28,678 bases of DNA from Firmicutes bacterium AM41-11 (GCA_003480165.1 QUIQ01000019.1:1-28678), one strand, 5' to 3'; positions 15,612 to 24,081 are shown, counted from the first letter of the stretch. The notes: generated by a model not told the origin, from the letters alone. Made by a program: numbers and translations.

Positions 15612-17354
15612 ATGTTAGAAAAAATAAGTGAACCAAAAGATATAAAGGCTCTATCGCTTAACGAACTGGAAGCCTTAGCCGATGAAATGCGGCAAGCTTT
15701 ACTATTTCGCTTAAGTAAAAAAGGTGGTCATTGTGGCCCTAACTTTGGCATGGTAGAAGCAACCATTGCGCTACATTATGTATTTGATAGTCCAAAAGAT
15801 GCTTTTGTGTTTGATGTCAGTCATCAATCGTATTGTCATAAGATGTTAACGGGAAGACAAGAAGCCTTCACAAAGGAAGAAGCGTTTGCTTCGATTACAG
15901 GGTATTCCAACTTTGAAGAAAGTGAACACGATTTCTTTAAACTGGGACATACTTCGACTTCGATTAGTTTGGCTTTAGGAATGGCCAAAGCCCGTGATTT
16001 ACAAGGCAAGAAAAACAATGTGATTGCCATTATTGGCGATGGTTCTTTAAGCGGTGGACAAGCCTTGGAAGCTTTAGATTATGCTGGGGAATTTGACGGA
16101 AACTTGATTATTCTTGTGAATGACAATGATATGTCGATTGCCGAAAACCATGGCGGCCTTTACAAAAGCTTAAAAGCTTTACGTCAATCCAAAGGAACTT
16201 CGGAAAATAATATCTTTACATCCTTTGGTTTGGATTATTGTTTTATCGAAGATGGCAATGATTTAGAGGCATTGATTACTACTTTCCAAAGGGTTAAAGA
16301 TATCAATCATCCGATTGTCGTTCATATGCATACGCAAAAAGGAAAAGGATATGCGCCGGCTGAAAAAGATAAAGAAAGCTGGCATTGGTGTATGCCGTTT
16401 GATCCTAAGACAGGAAAGAGTCTGGTTGCCGAAGAAGAGGTGTCCTATGGTTCTTTGACTTGCGATTATTTAATGGCAAAAATGCAGGAAGATCCAACTG
16501 TGATTACTCTGGTTGCGGCAGTTCCAACCAATATTGGTTTTACGCCAGATAAAAGAAAGGCTGCAGGGAAACAATTTATTGATGTAGGAATTGCCGAAGA
16601 GCTAGGGGTATCCATGGCTAGTGGATTAGCCCGCAATGGAGATAAACCGGTTTTTGCTACGCATGCAAGTTTCCTGCAAAGAACGTATGATCAATTGAGT
16701 CAGGATCTATGTATCAATTCCAGTCCAGCTACGATTCTTGTCAATACAGCAAGTGTCTATGGGATGAATGATGTCACGCATTTGGGTATCTTTGATATTC
16801 CTATGTTATCTAATATTCCTAATTTGGTTTATTTAGCCCCAACGAGTAAGGCAGAATATTTTGCGATGATGGATTGGAGCTTGGCCCAAGAAAAGGTTCC
16901 TGTCGCAATTCGTATTCCTTGTAATGGCGTAATTGAAGATGAGCGTCAACCTGATACCGATTATGCTTGTCTGAATCGATATAAGGTAGAACACGAAGGC
17001 AGGGACATTGCCATTCTTGCCTTAGGGGATTTCTTCCAACTAGGTCAGGCCTTGCAGCAGGCATTAAAAGAAAAGGGCATAGATGCTACATTGATTAATC
17101 CTCGCTTTATAACTGGTTTAGATTGTGCCTTGTTAGAAAAATTAAAAGCCAGTCATACCAAAATCGTTACTTTAGAAGATGGCATTTTAGATGGTGGCTT
17201 TGGTCAAAAAATTGCTTCTTACTATGGAAACAGTACGATGAAAGTCTGGAATTATGGCTTAGAGAAAAAATTCTATGATTGCTATGATGTGGAAGAAGTC
17301 TTAAAAGAGGTACGTTGTACACCCCAACAAATCATGGAAGATATTTTGAAATAA
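15612..17354 (+). CDS. 1-deoxy-D-xylulose-5-phosphate synthase family protein (divergent paralogue)
   Basis: A 580-residue thiamine-diphosphate enzyme of the DXS family; authentic DXS joins pyruvate and glyceraldehyde 3-phosphate. The cofactor half is well kept: GGH at 38-40, GHTSTS at 112-117, GDGSLSGG at 142-149, and N172 in VNDNDMSIAEN. The catalytic Glu is E329 in DVGIAEE. Aligned from memory to the E. coli enzyme, however, Y392, R420, D427 and R478 appear as H351, T379, N386 and C437, so the substrate phosphate pocket is altered. It is about 40 residues shorter than usual DXS. The start ATG 15612 matches the family N-terminus; no strong ribosome site is visible. A different substrate is likely; I would not assign dxs. 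Confidence 0.8.
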   Translation: MLEKISEPKDIKALSLNELEALADEMRQALLFRLSKKGGHCGPNFGMVEATIALHYVFDSPKDAFVFDVSHQSYCHKMLTGRQEAFTKEEAFASITGYSNFEESEHDFFKLGHTSTSISLALGMAKARDLQGKKNNVIAIIGDGSLSGGQALEALDYAGEFDGNLIILVNDNDMSIAENHGGLYKSLKALRQSKGTSENNIFTSFGLDYCFIEDGNDLEALITTFQRVKDINHPIVVHMHTQKGKGYAPAEKDKESWHWCMPFDPKTGKSLVAEEEVSYGSLTCDYLMAKMQEDPTVITLVAAVPTNIGFTPDKRKAAGKQFIDVGIAEELGVSMASGLARNGDKPVFATHASFLQRTYDQLSQDLCINSSPATILVNTASVYGMNDVTHLGIFDIPMLSNIPNLVYLAPTSKAEYFAMMDWSLAQEKVPVAIRIPCNGVIEDERQPDTDYACLNRYKVEHEGRDIAILALGDFFQLGQALQQALKEKGIDATLINPRFITGLDCALLEKLKASHTKIVTLEDGILDGGFGQKIASYYGNSTMKVWNYGLEKKFYDCYDVEEVLKEVRCTPQQIMEDILK

Positions 17355-17360
17355 AGAATG

Positions 17361-17410
17361 AAGAACTTTTTGAAAGAAATGAAAAAATCAAAAAGTTCTT
17401 TTCGTTTTGT
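17361..17410 (+). terminator. Terminator after the DXS-like gene
   Basis: AAGAACTTTTTGA at 17361-17373 pairs with TCAAAAAGTTCTT at 17388-17400, a perfect 13-bp stem, followed by TTTTCGTTTTG. Confidence 0.8.
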
Positions 17411-17440
17411 TTCATTTTGCGTGAACTGAACCTATAATAG

Positions 17441-19006
17441 GTGGGAAAAGATATAAAGCGAGTCGCAATAGTAGGTAGTAGTGGAGGAAATCTCTATGCC
17501 CAAGGGGGAGATGATCCCTACACAATGATGGATGAGATGTTTGCACAAGGATCTGGCGTAGACATTGAAATTAGTTTTATTCAGTTTATTGGTGCCAGTG
17601 GATCGATGGATACAATTTCCATGGATGCGAAGGCCAACTTGTATTTTTTAGAGCAGGGTCACTTGTGTGAAAGTGAAATAAAAACGTTAAAAGAAATCAA
17701 TCAAATGGCAGTACAAATGGATGCCAAATTAGCCAGTCAGATTGAACAAGGGCAAATTGATGCTTTGATTTTATTGAGCTGTGATCCGAAGGGTGTGAAT
17801 CATCAAGCTTTGATGATGGCAGCAAAAAAACAAATTCCGGTTACGGGGACCGGAGGTACTTCTATGGCCAATGCCCAGGCTTTAGGTTGTCGGGTCATTA
17901 GCCCTAGTGGTACAACTGGTACAACCAATCGGACCCGCGCCATTAGTGCTATGGCTGCTTTGGCTAAAGAATGGCATTTGAAATACCAACCAGTCATTAA
18001 AAGTGGACAGGCTAAAGTCCAACAAGGAAATGTTTGGAAACGAATCAATATTCATGGCATTATGATGGCTTCTTTGCCAGGTTTTATTGCGATGGCTTTG
18101 TGTTTGGCTCTATCCAAAGTACCTGGTTGTTCAGGCTTGGAAAAAGTCTTTAATGACTTAATTGCCATTTTACCAGTTATCTTAGCTGCAATTGCTGCTC
18201 GGCAAGTTTCAGGACTCGATGAAGTAGGCATTGTTGCCGGGATTATTGCGGGAAGTATGGCTAGTGATGGTGGCATTATTGGCGGCTTAATTGCGGGAAT
18301 TTTAGCTGGTGTACTTTCGTATTATTTATTGAATCTATGTTTCTCACATAATGTTCCTGGTACGACGGCGAATATTGTAGCCGGTGGTTTATCGGGTTTG
18401 GCGGCAGGGCTGGTTGGAATGGTTGGCATTGCGCCAATTGCGCTGGCTTTAGGAAATGGAATTAATTCGTTGATTACTTTGGCTTTGAAATTTAATCCGA
18501 TCCTTGCGGGAGGATTTGCCGGTTTTGCGATTTGGTTTGCCTTAATGGGTGGTGTGTACCATGCCGCTATCTTACCCATTGTCATGTTGTAGATGGAAGC
18601 CCATGGTTTTAGTTTTCTAGGTAGTATTGATATGAACTGTTTAGTTATGGTTTGTGCCGGCATTCAAGTAGCCAATATCCTACATCCTAGAAGAAAATCG
18701 GATCGTGTGGCATGTATTCCAAGTCTTTTTATTAATTTAGTATTTGGAACCTTTGTCGAAGCGGCATATCCATTTATGTTTGCCAGTAAGAAAGTCTTTG
18801 GGGCAACGATTTTAGCGGCTACTTTATCGGGTGTTTTAGTTGGCTTTCTTGGCGTAAAGGGAACGGCTTATATTCCCAGTTTCATGGCACCATTTATGGC
18901 AAATCCCAATCATAGCATACAAACTTTGTTTTGTATGATTGTTTCTTTGGCTTTGGGATGTTTCTTGACATTGCTGGCAAATCTATCCGAAAAAACCGAA
19001 GGATAG
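17441..19006 (+). pseudogene. PTS EIIC-like sugar permease with N-terminal soluble domain, interrupted by an in-frame TAG
   Basis: One frame encodes a 521-position protein broken by TAG at 18590-18592 (codon 384). Residues 1-195 form a soluble domain (VAIVGSSGGNLY, TGTGGTSMA, SGTTGTTNRTRA). The rest is an EIIC_2-like membrane domain with many glycine-rich helices. Homology runs straight through the stop (LPIVML-stop-MEAHGFSFLG), and the second part is fully open to the real stop at 19006. The start is also doubtful: GTG 17441 has no ribosome site, whereas AGGTGGG at 17439-17445 is seven bases before ATA at 17453, where an ATG is expected. The gene may be dead, read through, or made as two chains, since ATG directly follows the TAG. 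No EIIA or EIIB is nearby. Confidence 0.8.
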
Positions 19007-19020
19007 AGGAGCGGATCGAT

Positions 19021-19049
19021 TTGACAGAAATTGGATAAGTGATTAGAAT
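19021..19049 (+). promoter_or_regulatory. Near-consensus promoter upstream of the symporter gene
   Basis: TTGACA at 19021-19026 and TAGAAT at 19044-19049 with exactly 17 bases between. The start point would be near 19056, just ahead of a hairpin with a T run at 19061-19085. Confidence 0.6.
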
Positions 19050-19060
19050 TAAACGTATAA

Positions 19061-19085
19061 AAAAGGACATAGTCCTTCTTTTTTT
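19061..19085 (+). terminator. Short hairpin terminator after the EIIC-like gene
   Basis: AAGGAC at 19063-19068 pairs with GTCCTT at 19072-19077 over a three-base loop, then C and seven T. It ends transcripts from the EIIC-like gene; it also sits only a few bases inside the transcript of the promoter at 19021. Confidence 0.65.
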
Positions 19086-19095
19086 AGAACTTTGT

Positions 19096-19110
19096 ATGAA
19101 TAATATTCAT
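19096..19110. promoter_or_regulatory. LysR-type operator (T-N11-A box)
   Basis: ATGAATAATATTCAT is a perfect odd palindrome that contains T-N11-A at 19097-19109, the LysR binding motif. It is 24 bases before the symporter start, and a LysR gene is the last gene of the same unit. Confidence 0.6.
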
Positions 19111-19133
19111 GTCGAGTATGAAAGGAATCTATT

Positions 19134-20666
19134 ATGAATTTGAGCGATTTTGGAATTTTGTTGGCCATTATAGTGTATCTATGTGGCATGGTTTTTATCG
19201 GTTTTAAAGTTATGGACCGTAATAAAACCGTAGGTGATTTTTATTTAGGCGGACGTCAGCTGGGTCCATTTGTGACAGCGATGAGTGCCGAAGCTAGTGA
19301 TATGTCTAGCTGGTTATTGATGGGAATTCCCGGTTTAGCGTATTTATCCGGTATTTCCGATGCTGGTTGGACGATTATTGGTCTAGCGGTAGGAACGTAT
19401 TTAAACTGGTTGATTGTTGCCAAACGTTTGCGTTTATATACCGAAAAAATGGGTGCAATTACCATTCCGGAATTTTTCTCCAAACGTTTTCACGACACAA
19501 AGAATATTTTAATGTTGATTGCAGCTATTTGGATTATTGTTTTCTTTATTCCGTATACGGCAAGTGGATTTGTCGCTTGTGGAAAATTATTTCATTCCCT
19601 TTTTGGAGTGAACTATCATGCGGCAATGATTATCAGTGCTTTAGTTATTGTGATTTACACGATGTTAGGAGGTTTCCTAGCTGCATCTACAACCGATTTT
19701 ATCCAAAGTATAATTATGACAATTGCCTTATTAATTGTCGTATGTTATGGCATTGGTATGGCTGGTGGCTTAGATCTTATCTTCTCTAATGCCGCTTCTT
19801 TACCAGGTTATTTGAGCTGGACTCAATCGTATGATGTGAATACGCATACAGCCATTTCGTACAATGCCTTAACGATTATTTCCAAAGCTGCCTGGGGCCT
19901 TGGTTATTTTGGTATGCCACATATTTTACTTCGTTTTATGGCTATTGATGATCATAAAAACTTAGTTACATCACGTCGTGTCGCAACGGTATGGGTTGTG
20001 ATTTCAATGGCGGTATCGGTTTTAATTGGAATTGTTGCCTTAGCCATGACAAAAGTCGGTGTCCTTGATGTATTAGTGGGAGCGGATTCGGAAACGGCTA
20101 TTGTGCGAATTGCCCATTTATTAAGTACCCATGGTTTTGTGTTTGCCCTTGTTGCAGGAATTATCTTATCGGGTATTTTAGCTTCGACTATGTCAACTTC
20201 AGATTCTCAATTATTAGCTGCTTCAAGTTCTGTATCGAATGATATTTTAACTGGATTCTTTGGCTTAAAATATGATCAGAAAAAACTTTTAAATATCTCT
20301 CGAGTTTGTTTAGTAATAATTGCGGTAATTGGTATTGGTTTAGCTTGGAATCCAAATAGTTCGGTATTCTCTATTGTATCTTTTGCCTGGGCGGGATTTG
20401 GTGCTTCGTTTGGACCACTTGTCCTTTTGGCTCTATATTGGAAAAATGCCAACAAATGGGGTGCTTTATTTGGTATGTTAAGTGGTGGCTTGATGGTCTT
20501 TATCTGGCACTTTATTATTAGCCCTATGGGTGGTGTTTTCTCGATTTATGAATTGCTACCAGCTTTTGTGCTTTCTCTTATCGTCAATGTCGTAGTTAGC
20601 ATTCTTACTGGTGGATCTTCTAAAGCAATGCAAGAAGAGTTTGAAGCGGTCAAAGGAATGAACTAA
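19134..20666 (+). CDS. putP: Sodium:solute symporter, PutP (Na+/proline) type
   Basis: A 510-residue SSS-family symporter with about 13 membrane segments. It matches PutP: SAEASDMSSWLLMGIPG has D56 and S58 at the positions of the E. coli Na+ ligands D55 and S57, and ILASTMSTSDSQLLAASSS near residue 345-365 corresponds to the second Na+-binding stretch. The likely cargo is proline, taken up with Na+; a related solute is possible. AAAGGA at 19121-19125 and the ATG at 19134 give the start. Its stop overlaps the next gene's ATG by one base (TAATG), so the LysR regulator is cotranscribed. Confidence 0.85.
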   Translation: MNLSDFGILLAIIVYLCGMVFIGFKVMDRNKTVGDFYLGGRQLGPFVTAMSAEASDMSSWLLMGIPGLAYLSGISDAGWTIIGLAVGTYLNWLIVAKRLRLYTEKMGAITIPEFFSKRFHDTKNILMLIAAIWIIVFFIPYTASGFVACGKLFHSLFGVNYHAAMIISALVIVIYTMLGGFLAASTTDFIQSIIMTIALLIVVCYGIGMAGGLDLIFSNAASLPGYLSWTQSYDVNTHTAISYNALTIISKAAWGLGYFGMPHILLRFMAIDDHKNLVTSRRVATVWVVISMAVSVLIGIVALAMTKVGVLDVLVGADSETAIVRIAHLLSTHGFVFALVAGIILSGILASTMSTSDSQLLAASSSVSNDILTGFFGLKYDQKKLLNISRVCLVIIAVIGIGLAWNPNSSVFSIVSFAWAGFGASFGPLVLLALYWKNANKWGALFGMLSGGLMVFIWHFIISPMGGVFSIYELLPAFVLSLIVNVVVSILTGGSSKAMQEEFEAVKGMN

Positions 20667-21553
20667 TGGATATTAAATATTTACAATTGATTGAAGACAT
20701 CAATCAAACGCATAGTTTGACCATGAGTGCACAGCGCTTAGGGTATACTCAGTCGGCATTGAGTCACAGCATTAAGAAAATTGAAGCAAAGTTGGGGGTA
20801 ACTTTATTATCACGTACCAATCATGGCGTGGCGTTAACTTCGGAAGCAAAGTTTTTATTGCCTTATATTCAATCAACGACTTCACAATATCGCGCTTTTG
20901 AAGAAGCCGTTAATGCGTTGCATGGTTTAAAGAAAGGTTCCATAACGATTGGTACCTATTCTAGTATGGCCATTCATTGGTTGCCTTCGATGATTTGTGC
21001 CTTTCGTAAAACATATCCAGAAATTCAAATTCATGTACGAGAAGGATATGCGGATGAAATCTTGCAGTGGATTCGGGAAGAGACAGTGGATTTTGGCTTG
21101 ATTTCTAACATTGCCGAACAATCGTTTGATTTTCTTCCGTTTTATAATGAACCTTTATATGCGGTAACCGAAGAAAGTTTTGTCTGTCCGGAAGCTTGGC
21201 AAGGTAAGTTTCCTATGAAAGCTTTTGAGAAATATCCTTTTATTGCCAGTGAAATTGGGGTAGATAATGATGTGGTCAATGCGCTAAGAAATGCGAAAGT
21301 TGAACCCAATGTACAATTTTATTGTAAACAAGATCAATCGATTCTTGCAATGGTACAAAATGGTTTAGGGGTAACCTTGTTGCCAGGCTTGATTTTGAAA
21401 AACGCGAAGCATGTAAAGACGATTCCTTTACAAGAAGATGTCCAACGTACTTTAGGCATCATGTACTTATCCGAAAATCAACTGTCGATTGCCGCAAAAG
21501 CTTTTATCGAAGTAGCGCAATCGATGATTCAGAATAAAGAGGTCCCAAATTAA
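20666..21553 (+). CDS. LysR family transcriptional regulator
   Basis: A 295-residue LTTR. The winged helix-turn-helix is at residues 1-60 (LTMSAQRLGYTQSALSHSIKKIEAKLG, then LLSRTNHGVALT). The periplasmic-binding-like effector domain covers about 90-290. It is translated directly after putP and probably acts on the T-N11-A box at 19096-19110, regulating symporter and itself in response to the transported solute or a related metabolite. The ligand is unknown. Confidence 0.9.
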   Translation: MDIKYLQLIEDINQTHSLTMSAQRLGYTQSALSHSIKKIEAKLGVTLLSRTNHGVALTSEAKFLLPYIQSTTSQYRAFEEAVNALHGLKKGSITIGTYSSMAIHWLPSMICAFRKTYPEIQIHVREGYADEILQWIREETVDFGLISNIAEQSFDFLPFYNEPLYAVTEESFVCPEAWQGKFPMKAFEKYPFIASEIGVDNDVVNALRNAKVEPNVQFYCKQDQSILAMVQNGLGVTLLPGLILKNAKHVKTIPLQEDVQRTLGIMYLSENQLSIAAKAFIEVAQSMIQNKEVPN

Positions 21554-21569
21554 GTTTTGGGATTTTTTT
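21543..21569 (+). terminator. Terminator after the LysR gene
   Basis: TCCCAAA at 21543-21549 pairs with TTTGGGA at 21556-21562; seven T follow. The LysR stop codon is in the loop. Confidence 0.85.
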
Positions 21570-21585
21570 CTTGATGAGCTACAAT
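21557..21585 (+). promoter_or_regulatory. Probable promoter of the DbpA-type helicase gene
   Basis: TTGGGA at 21557-21562 and TACAAT at 21580-21585 with 17 bases between. The -35 is part of the terminator's 3' arm. Confidence 0.5.
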
Positions 21586-21606
21586 AGGTGCAAATAGGAG
21601 AACACT

Positions 21607-22989
21607 ATGAAATTTGAAGAACTAGAAATTGAACCGAAAATTATTCAGGTATTAAATCAATTGGGATATGATGAAATGCTTCCGATTCAAGAAAAAGTGA
21701 TTCCTGTTATGGAAAGCGGAAAGGATTGTTTTGTGCAATCACGAACTGGAAGTGGAAAGACCATTGCGTATGGCTTACCCATCATTGAATCGTTACAGGA
21801 AAATGAAAGAGAACCACAGGCTTTGATTTTAGCGCCTACACGTGAATTGGCAGTACAGATCACCAAAGAATTAACCTTACTAGGTACATATAAGCGCGTA
21901 AAGTGTTTGTCTTTAATCGGGAAACAAGCGATGACAATGCAGGCGGAAGATTTGAAGCAAAGAACACATATTGTCGTCGGAACGCCAGGGCGTGTATTTG
22001 ATCATTTAGAACAAGGAAACTTCGTTTTAGATCAAGTAAAGTATTTGGTTTTAGATGAAGCTGATGCTCTATTGAATCCAGATTTTTATGAAAAGATTGG
22101 AAAAATCCTTGCATATTTTCCACATAAACCACAAATCTGTTTAGTTAGTGCAACCAAGAATACAGCAGCTCAAGATTTTATGGATACGCATATGGCAGAC
22201 TTTGTATCCCTTCGTATTGATACCAAAAATGAGCAGATTGAACAATATGCCTTACAGGTACCAGAAGAGCAGAAGTTAGAAACTATGGTACAAGTTTTAT
22301 TGCAGACTTGTCCTCAAGCTTGTGTGATTTTTTGTGCAACGCAACAAAGAGTGCGCGAAGTAACCCAATTCTTAAGAGCCAAAGGTGTTTCGGTAGCTGG
22401 CATTCATGCGGGTTTAGATCAAGCGGAACGTTTTAGCGTATTGGATGCTTTTAAACAAGGTAAAATTCGCTTGTTGGTGGCAACCGATGTTTTGGCTCGT
22501 GGCGTAGATATTGAAAAGTTGGATTTTGTCTTAAACTATGATGCCCCTTCGACACAAACCCTTTCGATTCATCGAATGGGAAGAAGTGGACGGATTCATC
22601 AAAAGGGGAAAGTACTTACGTTTTATGTTTCGGAAAATTCCTATATGGCAGAGCAAAAGAAGTGGGACTTACAACCCGTGGAAGATGAAGCAAAAGCCTG
22701 GAAGACTTTACAAGAATGTCATCGTCAAGTAACGGATAAAGCGGCCTTGGTTCGTAAAGATGTGACGTGTCTGTATTTAAATGTGGGAAAGAGTAAAAAG
22801 ATACGGCCAGGGGATATTGTTGGGGCTATCTTACATATTGATGGTTTAGAGATGGATGACATTGGTGTCATACGGGTGCAAGACCATCAAAGCTTCGTGG
22901 ATATTTACCATAATAAAGCAGACTTGGTTTTAAAAGGTCTACATACAATTAAGAAAAAAAGCGTAAGAGTAGAAATCTCTCACGCTTAG
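21607..22989 (+). CDS. dbpA: DEAD-box RNA helicase, DbpA/YxiN type
   Basis: A 460-residue RNA helicase. The core has the Q motif (LPIQEKVIP), motif I SRTGSGKT, Ia APTRELA, GTPGR, DEAD, SAT, ATDVLARGVDI and HRMGRSGR, in order. The last 75 residues (LYLNVGKSKKIRPGDIVGAI ... DIGVIRVQDHQSFVDI) form the DbpA RNA-binding domain, which in this family recognises hairpin 92 of 23S rRNA and directs the protein to 50S assembly. AGGAGAA at 21597-21602 supports the start. It converges on mntP, whose terminator is embedded in its 3' end. Confidence 0.9.
   Translation: MKFEELEIEPKIIQVLNQLGYDEMLPIQEKVIPVMESGKDCFVQSRTGSGKTIAYGLPIIESLQENEREPQALILAPTRELAVQITKELTLLGTYKRVKCLSLIGKQAMTMQAEDLKQRTHIVVGTPGRVFDHLEQGNFVLDQVKYLVLDEADALLNPDFYEKIGKILAYFPHKPQICLVSATKNTAAQDFMDTHMADFVSLRIDTKNEQIEQYALQVPEEQKLETMVQVLLQTCPQACVIFCATQQRVREVTQFLRAKGVSVAGIHAGLDQAERFSVLDAFKQGKIRLLVATDVLARGVDIEKLDFVLNYDAPSTQTLSIHRMGRSGRIHQKGKVLTFYVSENSYMAEQKKWDLQPVEDEAKAWKTLQECHRQVTDKAALVRKDVTCLYLNVGKSKKIRPGDIVGAILHIDGLEMDDIGVIRVQDHQSFVDIYHNKADLVLKGLHTIKKKSVRVEISHA
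22954..22988 (-). terminator. Terminator of mntP, inside the dbpA 3' end
   Basis: On the reverse strand AAGCGTGAGAG pairs with CTCTTACGCTT (one mismatch) and is followed by seven T, from the A run at 22954-22960. It overlaps the stop codons of both convergent genes. Confidence 0.75.
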
Positions 22990-23549
22990 AAGAATAAGTG
23001 TTCAATTAATATTTTTAGACCTAATAAGATAAGGATGCCACCACCAAGGAATTCGGCATACTTTTCAAATAAGCTACCTAATTTCTTTCCAAATAGAACA
23101 CAGAAGAAGCAAAGAATAAAGGTTGTGCAACCAATGGTGAGTACAGCTTCGAGAAGGTTTACTTTTAAAAAGGCAAAGCTTACCCCGACAGCCAGGGCAT
23201 CAATGCTTGTCGCAATAGCGAGAATGAGTACATCTTTGAAAGCTAGAGATGTACTTTTTTCATTGTCTTCTTTTTCTTCTTTTCCTTCACGTATCATATT
23301 GATTCCGATAAAAGATAATAAAATAAAGGCAATCCAGTGATCAAAAGCTTGAATGTATTCGGTAAAGCGAATACCTGCAAAATAACCAATAGCAGGCATT
23401 AAGGCCTGAAAGAAGCCAAATGCGAAAGCTAAGATAAAAGCGTATTTTAGTAGGTCTTTTTTATCAAGACTCATCCCTTTAGCTAGTGATACAGCACATG
23501 CATCCATTGATAAACCAATGCCTATAAAGAAAATTGACAGTAAATCCAT
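22986..23549 (-). CDS. mntP: Manganese efflux pump MntP
   Basis: A 187-residue protein with six membrane helices made of two repeats. Each repeat carries an aspartate in helix 1 of the fold: SMDACAVS (D16) and ATSIDALAVGVS, the pattern of MntP (DUF204). MntP exports Mn2+ to prevent toxicity. GGAGGAAAC (reverse strand, 23561-23553) precedes the ATG. The leader carries features of a yybP-ykoY Mn2+ riboswitch, the known regulator of this gene class, which strengthens the assignment. Confidence 0.93.
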   Translation of the reverse strand: MDLLSIFFIGIGLSMDACAVSLAKGMSLDKKDLLKYAFILAFAFGFFQALMPAIGYFAGIRFTEYIQAFDHWIAFILLSFIGINMIREGKEEKEDNEKSTSLAFKDVLILAIATSIDALAVGVSFAFLKVNLLEAVLTIGCTTFILCFFCVLFGKKLGSLFEKYAEFLGGGILILLGLKILIEHLFF

Positions 23550-23562
23550 TTTGTTTCCTCCA

Positions 23563-23690
23563 ATAAAAAAGACTTATACGAAAAAAATTTTTTCGCATAA
23601 GTCTTGTTTTTTACAATAAGCCAGATTCGTTTGATCAGTATGTTGACTTAAATACTTACGTTTGTAAGATAACTACTCCCTTATGGATGT
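23563..23690 (-). ncRNA. Probable yybP-ykoY manganese riboswitch with terminator platform
   Basis: The reverse-strand leader of mntP has AAGGGAGTAG (23682-23673), a short hairpin CTTAC-AAAC-GTAAG, and GTCAACATAC, all matching my recollection of the yybP-ykoY core. It ends in a strong terminator: AAGACTTATGCG (23605-23594) pairs through an A/T stretch with CGTATAAGTCTT (23580-23569), followed by T6. CATAAG beside the core (23685-23680) can instead pair with CTTATG in the terminator's 5' arm (23601-23596), an anti-terminator. Mn2+ binding would then allow mntP transcription. Confidence 0.75.
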
Positions 23691-23694
23691 TTGT

Positions 23695-23723
23695 AGTTTA
23701 CCAAAGAACGGTCTTAGATTCAA
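23695..23723 (-). promoter_or_regulatory. Promoter of the mntP riboswitch transcript
   Basis: Reverse-strand TTGAAT (23723-23718) and TAAACT (23700-23695) are 17 bases apart. The inverted repeat TTACCAAA (23698-23705) and TTTGGTAA (23729-23736) brackets the promoter and could be a repressor site. Confidence 0.6.
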
Positions 23724-23760
23724 CGCAGTTTGGTAACCTAAAACTAACTATTTGTAGAAA

Positions 23761-24081
23761 TTATAAATACTTGTTTCCCCAGTCTCGCATAGCCTGAAAT
23801 ACTTGATCTAATTCTTTGGCACTTTCAGTTAGGGAATATTCTACATGCGGGGGAATCTCATTGAATTGTTTGCGTAGAACAAGGCCTTGATTTTCGAGCT
23901 CTTTTAGGGTTGAAGTTAAAACGGTATTTGAAATATTTGGAATAGCTCTTTTTAATGCACCAAATCGCAGGGCTTCTTGTTTGGATAATTCGTAGATGAT
24001 TCTTAGATTCCATTTTCCTTGAAATAGATTGATGGTTCGTTTTACCGGACATTCCTTTTCTTGCTCATTGATATCTTCCAT
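23761..24081 (-). CDS. HxlR family transcriptional regulator, YodB/HypR-like
   Basis: A 106-residue winged helix-turn-helix regulator: CPVKRTINLFQGKWNLRII is the classic HxlR start, then ALKRAIPNISNTVLTSTLKELENQGLV is the recognition region. It keeps a single N-terminal cysteine (C11), at the place used for thiol-based redox sensing in YodB and HypR of Bacillus. It is divergent from a nitroreductase gene with overlapping promoters, the same arrangement as HypR-HypO and YodB-YodC, so it probably senses quinones, hypochlorite or diamide-like stress. GGAGG lies ahead of the ATG at 24081. Confidence 0.85.
   Translation of the reverse strand: MEDINEQEKECPVKRTINLFQGKWNLRIIYELSKQEALRFGALKRAIPNISNTVLTSTLKELENQGLVLRKQFNEIPPHVEYSLTESAKELDQVFQAMRDWGNKYL

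Noticed and set aside
17417..17438. TTGCGT and TATAAT as promoter of the EIIC-like gene
   Set aside because: The spacer is only 10 bases, and a start from this -10 would remove the ribosome site.
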